From: Dryomyza anilis
Lineage: Eukaryota > Arthropoda > Insecta > Diptera > Dryomyzidae
Length of the DNA: 64,000 bases
Assembly (NCBI GenBank): GCA_951804985.1
Contig: OX638131.1
Coordinates: forward strand, 102,258,464 to 102,322,463
Direction: 5' to 3'
The position numbers and the translations under genes were made by a program. The notes below the pieces were generated by a model. That model worked only from the letters and a program-made list of their open reading frames with translations. It searched no databases and was not told the DNA's origin. Positions within the stretch are counted from its first letter, which is position 1. Each line of letters begins with the position of its first letter. Positions 55,408-64,000 of this stretch are shown here, in pieces.

Positions 55408-58057
55408 ATGCCAAGTGAAATAATTACCCTGCAATTGGGTCAATGCGGAAACCAAAGTTTGTATTATTTATTGTGTGTATTTTAAGTCGTTTCTAATACG
55501 AATTTTGACAATACTTAGTTGGTTTTGAGTTCTGGAAAAGACTATGCCTGGAACATGGTATTTCGCCGAGTGGAGTGCTGGAAGATTTCGCCACCGATGG
55601 CTTGGATCGCAAGGATGTATTTTTCTATCAGGTGCACAAATAGTTAAAAATATTACTTAAATATTATAAAAAAAAATATTAACATATTTAAAAGGCCGAC
55701 GACAATCATTATATACCGCGTGCAGTACTTTTGGATCTGGAACCCAGAGTCATACACACTATAATGACGTCCACGTATGCTAAAGTATGTTAAACCCATT
55801 AAGAAATATTTTCTTTTAGTATATATAGAAAAAATATATCACAGCTCTATAACCCCGAAAACATCTATTTGTCCAAACATGGTGGCGGTGCCGGCAACAA
55901 TTGGGCCTCCGGCTTTAGTCAGGGCGAAAAACTACAGGAAGAAGTATTCGATATAATCGATCGTGAGGCAGATGGTAGTGATTCATTGGAGGGTTTTGTG
56001 CTGTGTCATTCAATTGCGGGTGGCACTGGTTCTGGCATGGGTTCATACATTATGGAACGTTTGTCGGATCGTTTTCCGAAGAAATTGCTACAAACATATA
56101 GTGTTTTTCCCAATCAAGATGAGATCAGCGATGTGGTGGTACAACCTTATAATTCGCTTTTGACCCTCAAACGTCTCACAAATTGTGCGGATTGTGTTGT
56201 GGTGCTCGATAATACGGCGCTCAATCGTATCGCCACGGATCGTTTACACATCGAAAATCCGACATTTACGCAAATTAATACTTTGGTATCGACAATTATG
56301 TCCGTCAGTACAACAACTTTGCGTTATCCGTCTTATATGAATAATAATCTAATTGGACTTACGGCACCGCTGATTCCGACGCCGCAATTGCATTTTCTGA
56401 TGACCGGCTACACACCGTTGTCGACGGAGAACGATGTGAGTTTAATACTTATTCGATATGAAATTGATAAGAATCTGTTTTTGATCATTTTTTATAATAT
56501 TTGGTTATATTGCATTTGACATTTACAAATTTCTATAATATTTTAGATTAAATAAGATTTTTCTTTGGATTGAATTCGTATTTTAGAATATTATTAAGAG
56601 TGTGTGTGCGAATTCACCAAAATTGCTGACTAAACTAAATTGAACGGCTTTTCATTCGATCGCCATTCGGTAACCTGTAATTGTTAAAGTATCTAATAAA
56701 TCGATTGTCATATGTCTGTTTTATGTCTTCCATTTTAGTTCAATTTAGTCTGCTCGAAAATTTACTAAATTTAAAAGTCAAACACTGCATTACCGACAAA
56801 ATTTAGTTTAGTCAGCAATTTAGTCGAACTCGCACACACCCTTCATAATATTTTTATTACCTTGATATGATATTATAATTTAATCCGTTTTTTATCCGAA
56901 TATGATCCGTATATGAACATATTATAAATAACGTATTTAATCAGATTTTGAAATATCTTTTGGTAATATGAAAAATTTATATTTTTAAGTTTTATTATAT
57001 GAGAAAATTAGATTTTAAATATATACGACACGATCAAATATTGATAACAATTGTTTTAAATTTTAAAATAATTGTTAATATAAAATAATTGTAAAGAATC
57101 TGATTTGCCTCTGAAAAAATTATTAATTATATTAAATATCATTTTATATAGCTTTAGAAACTGATTTTTAAATGGTGTTCGATCCCATTTCAAAACGTAC
57201 CATCCGAATTAAATACAAATTTTATAATTTTTATTTATTTCAGTAAAATGAAAAGTATATCCATTATATAAACCTACAATTAAAAAAAAAAAAACATTTG
57301 AACCAAATCTGTATCAGATACGTCTTAAAAATATTAAAAAGTTAAAATAACACATGATTCCGTTTCATTGAACTATGTTTGATATAAATTGAATTTTAAC
57401 CGTATAACATCCGATTTATATCCGTATCTGATATTATTAATAATACTCCTTTGCTTTAAATTCCCCACCTTCCAGCCCAATGTAAATGTACGCAAAACAA
57501 CGGTACTCGATGTCATGCGTCGTCTACTGCAACCCAAGAATATGATGGTTTCCTCAGCTCCGGATAAGACCAATCATCATTGCTATATCTCAATACTGAA
57601 TATAATACAGGTAAAAGACTTTATATTTTTTAAATTTTGTAAATTTTATTTAAAATACCCTCATTTTTAGGGTGAAGTTGATCCAACACAAGTACACAAA
57701 TCACTACAACGCATACGTGAACGCAAATTGGCTCAATTTATACCATGGGGTCCAGCCAGTATTCAAGTGGCTTTATCGCGTAACTCGCCATATGTACAGA
57801 GTAATCATAAGGTATCGGGTCTAATGATGGCCAATCATACGGGCATTAGTTCGTTGTTTAATCGCGTCTTGGCTCAATATGATAAACTGAAGAAACGTGG
57901 TGCCTTTCTGGATCAATTTCGGCGTGAGGACATTTTCAAGGAAGATCTCTCGGAATTGGATAACTCGCGAAGTGTGGTCGACTGCCTGGCGCAGGAGTAT
58001 GAGGCTGCTACACAACCGAATTATTTGCAATGGTCACCTAGAAATCACGGTGAATAA
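55408..58057 (+). CDS. gammaTub37C: Gamma-tubulin
   Basis: I read six exons: 55408-55456, 55519-55631, 55695-55784, 55845-56435, 57476-57610 and 57671-58057. All have GT/AG borders and continuous phase, giving 454 residues (family 455-475). Gamma-tubulin is the core of the ring complexes that nucleate microtubules at centrosomes and spindle poles. It starts [16 protein letters not shown]. The GTP-binding loop AGGTGSG is at 142-148, and [32 protein letters not shown] and [13 protein letters not shown] follow. The C-terminus ([17 protein letters not shown]) and [11 protein letters not shown] resemble, as I recall them, Drosophila gammaTub37C, the maternal paralogue, more than 23C; the symbol rests on that. 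The fourth intron (1.04 kb) holds a MITE-B. The frame is intact, so the gene is probably functional. Confidence 0.95.
56599..56842 (-). mobile_element. MITE-B copy 2, in a gamma-tubulin intron
   Basis: Its inverted ends begin GAGTGTGTGTGCGAATTC and end CGAACTCGCACACACCC, with long inner arms (TGCTGACTAAACTAAATTG / CAAAATTTAGTTTAGTCAGC). It aligns over its whole length with 37363-37603 in the opposite orientation, with small differences. It sits well away from the splice sites. Confidence 0.88.
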
Positions 58058-58074
58058 TAGGAAATTTGTGTTTA

Positions 58075-58080
58075 AATAAA
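58075..58080 (+). terminator. Polyadenylation signal of gamma-tubulin
   Basis: AATAAA lies 18 nt after the stop codon; a further AATAAAAATG follows at about 58104. Confidence 0.55.
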
Positions 58081-58727
58081 ATGATTCTATAATTTTAATT
58101 TCTAATAAAAATGTGAATGATTAAAAAAAATTTGAAAATAAGTAAAATTTTAACTAGAAATTGTTGCACAAATTGCATGAATTAAAAATATATGAAAAAT
58201 AAATGTCAATGAATTTTTTTATTATTTTTTAGTGAATTCTTTAATTGAATTTCTTAATAAAACAAAAATGAATTTGTGAAAAATTTAATTTTTAATAAAT
58301 AAATGCCAAAAGAAGATGCCAATTGTTCGTTGTTTTATTTGTTGGTACAAAACACCATATTTGTACCGACTGGATCTTGAGCACGTTAAGACAATATCTT
58401 AAAATAAATTTATTTTGTTAATTAAAAACTAATTTCGAGTGAACATTTTAATTTTTAGTAAACATTTAAATTACACCTTGCATATCTGGCAACCTTACAT
58501 TTGTAATTTACTATTTCACTGAACATACTAGAGCACTCCATACTTAACACATCTCATTTTGACTCACCACAGCGACTGTCAGCTGTCACTGCATTTTGAC
58601 TCTTGGGTGGTGGTAGTGTTCAATTTGCATTTAGATAAACTCAGCGAAAAAGTGAATCATTTGCACGTAAAATAGTAAAATAACATTTAAATAACCCAAA
58701 AAAACTATTCAACTTGAGCAACGTATC
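58081..58727. other. Spacer and ARPC4 upstream region
   Basis: 58130-58480 holds a few degenerate words of the 20-bp satellite (TGAAAAATTTAATTTTTA). 58560-58720 has ordinary composition and includes CAGCTGTCACTGC and a leader running to the ATG. It is the likely TATA-less promoter of ARPC4. Confidence 0.5.
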
Positions 58728-59234
58728 ATGGCCGCAACACTGAAGCCTTACCTGACCGCCGTGCGTCACTCACTGACCGCGGCAATGTGCCTGACTGACT
58801 TCCCATCGCAGGTGGTGGAGCGCCATAACAAGCCCGAGGTGGAGGTTTGCTCCAGCAAGGAACTGGTGCTGACGCCTGTGGTTATATCGCGCAATGAACG
58901 CGAACGTGTGCTCATCGAGACGAGCATCAATTCGGTGCGCGTCAGCATTGCCGTCAAACAGGCGGACGAGATTGAAAAGATTTTGTGCCACAAATTTACG
59001 CGCTTCATGATGCGACGCGCCGAATCGTTTGTGGTGCTGCGACGCAAACCCATCGATGGCTATGACATCAGTTTCCTTATTACCAATTTCCATACGGAGC
59101 AAATGTACAAACATAAATTGGTTGATTTCGTTATCAGTTTCATGGAAGAGATCGACAAGGAGATTAGCGAAATGAAGCTGTCGCTAAATGCGCGTGCGCG
59201 CACTTGCGCCGAGGAGTTTCTGAAGCGTTTCTAA
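58728..59234 (+). CDS. Arpc4: Actin-related protein 2/3 complex subunit 4
   Basis: A single uninterrupted exon of 168 residues, the usual length of ARPC4/p20. ARPC4 forms the structural core of the Arp2/3 complex with ARPC2 and contacts the mother actin filament at branch points, in the cytoplasm beneath the membrane. Recognisable blocks are [20 protein letters not shown] at the start, [20 protein letters not shown]-like [64 protein letters not shown] and the C-terminal helix [19 protein letters not shown] ending FLKRF. The start follows an in-frame stop and gives the conserved N-terminus. Composition is GC-rich for the window, as expected of a constrained gene. Confidence 0.98.
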   Translation: MAATLKPYLTAVRHSLTAAMCLTDFPSQVVERHNKPEVEVCSSKELVLTPVVISRNERERVLIETSINSVRVSIAVKQADEIEKILCHKFTRFMMRRAESFVVLRRKPIDGYDISFLITNFHTEQMYKHKLVDFVISFMEEIDKEISEMKLSLNARARTCAEEFLKRF

Positions 59235-59335
59235 AATGTCCAGGTGTCGTTTGTGTTTCTGTTATAAGTTTTGCTATGTATTTCATGATGTTGCGCTATC
59301 GTGTGTGTGCGCGCGCTTCCGCCTATGTGGCACAA

Positions 59336-59341
59336 AATAAA
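59336..59341 (+). terminator. Polyadenylation signal of ARPC4
   Basis: AATAAA about 100 nt after the stop, following a GTGTGTGTGCGCGCGC stretch. Confidence 0.65.
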
Positions 59342-59493
59342 GGCTAAAAGTATTCATTGTTTTTTGTAATTACTGCAGTTTTCTTTTTTTTTCATATGCA
59401 TTCAGAAAATAGATTAATATACCGTGTCTGAATCTTAAATTATACCATTAGGACATCATTCAGACAAAGCAAAAGGTGTCTGCAAGGATATAT

Positions 59494-60414
59494 CGACGCC
59501 CCTTACGAAAACTATTATATTAAAATTGTCTTACGAAAAAAAGTATATATCAGTTTTAAACGAATACGATTTCATTTTTACTTAAATAACGAATATTATA
59601 ATGTTCTCAAAATTTTACAGAAAATTAGTACAACAAACAGTTTTCTGTGGAAAATTATTATGTTTCAAATTTTTAGACGAAAATTGTAGCTTTTTATTGA
59701 AAAAGATTTTTTTTCAAAATCATATTGCGTTGCTTTTATGTTTTGATATATGTCATTTGTAAATTTTTTTTGACAAAATTCAAAATAATTACGTTATAAT
59801 TATATAAAATATGCATAACCATATACTATGTAGGTGACTCAGAATATTAGAGTGTTGGAATTCAAGCCGAAACGTCGTTTGTTCAAACACCAGCGAAGCC
59901 AACATCAAAAAATAAATAGAAAATATATTTCTTCACCGCGCTACTTCTTGGTAGATGACTTTCGAGAGTAAAAACATCACCCATGAAAAGCTATGATTCC
60001 GTGTCTCCTAAGAAATCTAGACTGTTACTGAAAATTGAGGTTTAATTTCAGGACTGATATAAGTTTCCAATGGTCTGTGGTCTTTATAAAACCATTACAT
60101 ATATTTATTAAATGCTGTAATATGTACAGGTTTTATATGAAGGCCCCAATCTTAAATGCATTATTCATGTTCAACAAAAGATTCCAATCTTCTTCGCAAA
60201 ATTTGAATCATTTTTATTTATATTCGTAGATACACGGAATTACATATGCATATTCTCAGAAATATCAAAAACATAATAGAGTTCCTGGAAAAACCATAAA
60301 ACGTATTATTTTTCTCATCAAAAACAATAACATACTTTTATTCTGAACCCCAAAAAATAACGTATTTATTTTCGTAAGGGAAAAAATATATAATAGTTTT
60401 CGTAAGGGGCGTCG
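59494..60414. mobile_element. Transposon relic with CGACGCCCCTTACGAAAA ends
   Basis: The left end CGACGCCCCTTACGAAAACT is matched exactly in inverted form at the right (TTTTCGTAAGGGGCGTCG). The match extends about 28 bp inward through ATTATAT. ATATAT flanks both ends (59488-59493, 60415-60420) and may be target duplication or part of the repeat. Inner CTTACGAAAA words recur near both ends. 921 bp, no transposase frame; a SINE-1 relic lies inside. Confidence 0.8.
59834..60010 (+). mobile_element. Diverged SINE-1 copy
   Basis: The eroded tRNA-like head (GACTCAGAATATTAGAGTG; box B-like TTTGTTCAAACACC) is followed by AACATC, CTTCACCGCGCTAC, CGAGAGTAAAAACAT and CCCATGAAAAGCT, in the same order as copies 1 and 2. 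The second half of the body is missing. Confidence 0.7.
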
Positions 60415-60509
60415 ATATATGTTTCGTAACTTTTCGGACAACTTTTGGACATCGATAACATTTAAAAGATAACTTAAATATGTCTTTCAAACAATTCATG
60501 TTATTTGGT

Positions 60510-60515
60510 TTTATT
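60510..60515 (-). terminator. Polyadenylation signal of the WD40 gene
   Basis: AATAAA on the minus strand, about 72 nt past the stop codon and outside the neighbouring transposon. Confidence 0.5.
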
Positions 60516-60586
60516 CTTGTAATGAAGCAAGATATGAGCACTTTTTTAAATGCTTTTTCATTTTCATTTTGCGTATTAATTAAAAA

Positions 60587-63105
60587 TTAAAGTGCTGTTC
60601 TTGTTTCATCGTTCATCTCATTATCCTCTTCCATCTCTTGACTTTTGCCAAACCACAAAAACAGCAGCGAGTTCTCATAGTCCACCAGTCGCTCTTTGTC
60701 CTGCAATCGTTCTGGCGCCGTCACCGCCGCCCCCTCATCACCCGTCACATTCGCAAAATGATATTGACCTGCGCTGCTGGCCACTATTGGACGTGACGGA
60801 TGAAAATTGACGCCGTTGCAGCAATCTTGATGCAATTGCAGCTGCATGTAACAAAAAAATTAGTCATAATTTTGAATGAGTTATTTGTATAAATCACCTC
60901 TAGCGGCGGCTGCTCCACATCTGCACACAGATCCCAAATACGCAGCAATCCTTCCGTATCACCACTTATCAGCCACTCCTGCTGTGCGCTCAAGTCAAAG
61001 TAAATCCGTTGATTTGTGCGCACATTGCGCTTGAACTCACGCACCGGTTGCGTATAGTTGCGCATGTCCCACTGCAGTATTTTGTCATCTTTGCGTGCTC
61101 CGCTATACAACAGCCAATTGTCAGCGTTTGGCGCATAGCGCAACCATGTAATGCCGCCCTTGTGGCCGCCCAATGTGAAGAGCGCACCCAGCTTGGGCAC
61201 GCGCAGATCATAGTGATTGATGTAGCCGTTCCAGGAGCCGGCAGTGATGGTGCTGTCATTGCTGCCGGATAGTGCAAAGCAGGAGACTGCCTGCTTTACG
61301 GGTACCGTGGAACAACTGCGACCTGGACTGCAAGATAGTTGAAATAATAATTTATTCAGGGTATAGTTTTAAATCCCGGCATAATACGTAAAAATAATGT
61401 GTACTTTTAATAAAAATTCTTCTTTTTTAACAGTTTTAAATATAAAAACTATTTTTGATAATAAGATTTGTATAGTTCGATGGAGCTGATATTTGTTAAT
61501 CTTTCAAACTTTATTTCAACTTTTAAAATATTTTTCCTAGTTTTTGAAATAAACAGTCAAAATCGGCCCGCACGAATTATATAGCATTGATGTATGAGAA
61601 GTCCATGAGAAAACATTTTTTTCAAAAAAATAAACCCTTTTTTATAAATTCCCTCTCACTTACATATTCGTATCAAACACCTTGATGTTCTTTTTGTAGC
61701 CGCCAATAACCTGCTCGCCGTCGTTGCTAAAAATCACCGAGATGGCAGACTCTACCTCATCCACATCATCATAGCCGCGATATGTACAACGCAATTCGCC
61801 ATTAAAAGCGTCCCACATGTGTATGGGCTCGTGTTGACGCGTCGCCAACCAACTAAAGATATGACGAACATATTTTAAATTTGATTTTGATTCTATTTAA
61901 CACACTTACCAGCAGGTCTCTGGTGCGCCACTGTTCATAAACGGATACCATGCATAATCGTACACGGTGCCGCCCTCCTTGATGTGCACCGCCGAGGAGA
62001 GCTCACTCACGGGCCGATTGCAATCGACGGCATCGTTGAGATACAAGTCTGTGGGCAGTTCAATAACATGCATGCCTACATTTTGTAAATAAGACATTTT
62101 TTAAGAAATTAATATGAAAACTGAGTCGGGTATGTAAGAGGTTTTGATTCGTTTAGATTGATTTTTTATTTAAACCATTTTGAATTTGATTTCTCAATAC
62201 AAGTAAAATAAACTATTTTAAGTAAAAAAGCTGTTTTATACTTAAATCGATGCTGGAATCGCAAAATAATATAAAAATCTAAACGATTTCAACATTTTTA
62301 GTATCGATTCCACTGCATTTATATAAAGATTTTAAATTCTGAATTAATATTCATACAAAATATATGTGTTACGGAGAATGATTCCGCACATCATTGTTTG
62401 TCAAGACATATTTTAAAAGTAAAAACAACCCACCATCTAAATGTACCGGCACCAGCGCACATGTACCATCCGGCGACCACAGACAACCTTTTGTATAGTG
62501 CTGCACCAACGCATTCGATGACCACAGACGACGACCCAACTCCACGCAGCCGTGCTGAAAAAAATGCCGCTCATTTGCAGGCAACATAGTATGTGTCTCA
62601 TCGGTCATATATGAATCTGCATATTCATTCAATGTCGCTGTTGGCTGTGCTGTGGTTTGTTCTGCAACAAAAGTACAAGATTCCGTCGCTTCTGTAGTCT
62701 CCTCTTCTACAGCCTCGTCCATTTCTTCTCTCTCCATCATTGTACTTTCTTCCACTATTATCGAATCAATTTCAGCTAAATTCTCCGTAACATTGCTGCC
62801 GCACATGGTCATCGTGCGCCCATTTCCTGGCGGCATCTTTGACAGCAACTGCATTTCATTCGTTTCTAATGTAATGCTAAGTTTAACTGGATGCTGAGTT
62901 GTATTGTTGCACTCGTTTTCAGGTATTTCAGAAATCTCTAAATTACTAAATTCTATGTTGTTATTGAAATTTATGCTGGATTCATCGCAGTTTGGCATCG
63001 TGTGGTTGACCGCTGTCAGGAAAAACTTATAAATTCATTTATTATTTTTGTTAAATTTTATTTACTTTTAGCGGTCATATCCATAGATTCTACGGAATCA
63101 TTCAT
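60587..63105 (-). CDS. WD40 protein of the WRAP53/TCAB1 (WDR79) family
   Basis: I read six exons on the minus strand: 63105-63066, 63012-62434, 62075-61910, 61852-61664, 61327-60898 and 60841-60587. All have GT/AG borders and continuous phase, giving 552 residues (human WRAP53 548). The family binds CAB-box small RNAs in Cajal bodies and brings them there; in vertebrates it also serves telomerase, which flies lack. The first 180 residues are acidic and low in complexity. Repeats start at CLWSPDG (190-196). Then come PIHMWDAFNG, VFDTN, PGRSC, GGHKGGITWLRY, SGARKDDKILQWDMRN, TNQRIYFDL, SGDTEGLLRIWDL and NGVNFHPSRPIVASSAGQ. GGHxGGIT, SGARKD and NQRIYFDL are hallmarks of this family and not of general WD40 proteins. 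The start is the first ATG of the 40-nt first exon. Confidence 0.93.
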
Positions 63106-64000
63106 TTTATTGCATTAAGAATAAAAATTAAAATAAAAACAAAATTACATCAAACGCGCAAAAATTTCCAAACAATTCAAAAACAGCTGCTCGATTTAAA
63201 TGTCACCCATATCTTGGGAGGTGTTTGGAAAGACCAGGGTTGAATTATTTGTTATTTGCAAGACCAGGGTTGCATTTATCTGTTTCATAGTTGGCTTTAT
63301 CCCACAGAAAATACACACACCACAAAATAAAAAAAACACAGAACATTTTTTCTGGTATTTTCAATAAAAAATACCCTTGCCTTTATAAATACCACAAAAT
63401 ATCCCACGCAATTAAAAAAATACCACAGATAAAAAATACCACGAAAAATCACACAAAATTTATGAAAATAGAATAAAATACTAAAAATGTGTATTATTGA
63501 CAATGAAAGACTATTTATATTTTTAGAATTATATTCTTGTATGACTTTTTATTTTATAAATTTAAATTTAAAACGATGATATCTTATGACCTCCTTTCAG
63601 CGGAGTTTTTGGCAATTTTCTTTTACGACCAGTCATAACAACATTCAAGATTTAAGTGCAACCGAAATTAACCAAAATAACTGTTGTCATAAAGTGTCAT
63701 GTTCATTTCTTTGTTCTCATTGTTGTCATGTTTTTATATATACTATTCATGCGTTGGTATATTAGAGGTGGCGAATATGATTGTTTCGAACATTCGCTTA
63801 ATGCCCGATTTACATTGTATCTTCTGTGAGTCTCACTGTATGTCCTATAGGAGTTATCCTATAGAATTATCCAAATGAGTTGCAAATAATGGCGACATCA
63901 AATAAAATGGAAATTAGTCAATCCGACTGGTATTCCTCATCTAAAGAAGAATTATCAAAATAATCCGGGAAAACTGCGACAACGAAATCAATGATTTACT
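63106..64000. other. Upstream of the WD40 gene; no gene supported
   Basis: AAGACCAGGGTTG occurs twice, near 63230 and 63261. 63310-63465 repeats A(A)TACCACA(A/G) words in a loose tandem fashion. A 24-codon frame near 63893-63964 (MATSNKMEISQSDWYSSSK) starts in a fair context but stops before any splice donor. I could not support it as a gene; the window ends soon after. Confidence 0.4.

Larger units (their letters stand above)
59342..60586. other. Convergent intergenic region occupied by a transposon
   Basis: Lies between the 3' ends of ARPC4 and the WD40 gene. Mostly filled by the inverted-repeat element at 59494-60414; frames at 60035-60541 are not coding. Confidence 0.6.

Noticed and set aside
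58766..59114. Minus-strand frames of 95-114 codons across ARPC4
   Set aside because: They are antisense shadows of the strongly conserved ARPC4 exon.
63893..63964. Short frame starting MATSNK near the window end, as a first exon
   Set aside because: It stops after 24 codons with no splice donor before the stop, and nothing downstream in the window supports it.

Overview
The window looks like nuclear DNA of a higher (brachyceran) fly. It is extremely AT-rich and has short introns with GT/AG borders. It carries fly-type interspersed repeats: mini-me/DINE-1-like elements with (TA)n and (GTCY)n stretches, TA-flanked MITEs, tRNA-derived SINEs and 5'-truncated LINEs. Its gamma-tubulin resembles the maternal gammaTub37C type of Drosophila. 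Species cannot be fixed from the sequence; the repeats do not suggest Drosophila itself, and a tephritoid or calyptrate fly is my guess.

All four convincing protein genes lie in the last 15 kb. At 49662-50528 (+) is a small secreted fibrinogen-related protein in three exons. At 55408-58057 (+) is a gamma-tubulin in six exons. At 58728-59234 (+) is the single-exon Arp2/3 complex subunit ARPC4. At 60587-63105 (-) is a six-exon WD40 protein of the WRAP53/TCAB1/WDR79 family, convergent with ARPC4. Gamma-tubulin (microtubule nucleation) and ARPC4 (actin branch nucleation) are head-to-tail neighbours about 0.67 kb apart, with no sign of shared transcription.

The first 49 kb has no convincing complete gene. 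It is a mosaic of tandem arrays and transposon debris. Three arrays share one decamer with a T6 tract (17.3-19.9, 28.0-28.7 inverted, 29.5-30.2 kb). A roughly 20-bp satellite lies in opposite orientations at 7.9-9.1 and 32.5-34.7 kb, with short outliers. There are a 40-bp minisatellite at 3.4-4.6 kb, a roughly 115-bp minisatellite at 14.6-16.6 kb split by a LINE with a 13-bp target-site duplication, and long polypurine tracts at 21.35-23.25 kb. A few GC-richer islands look like promoters or first exons (2.3, 7.2, 9.25 kb), one holds a CTCF-like site (35.37 kb), and three short coding-like stretches (24.2, 26.7, 44.8 kb) are unassigned.

The interspersed elements give a readable insertion history. 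Two different SINEs sit inside one MITE at 0.2-0.9 kb. A MITE sits inside a mini-me element at 12 kb. A mini-me sits inside the polypurine tract. Two MITEs and one mini-me sit inside an outer TA-flanked transposon at 53.07-54.77 kb. A chimera of a mini-me-type terminus and a LINE reverse-transcriptase tail has been tandemly duplicated at 45.4-46.6 kb. Several families (called MITE-A, MITE-B, SINE-1, SINE-2 and the 59.5 kb element here) can be defined from copies inside the window alone.
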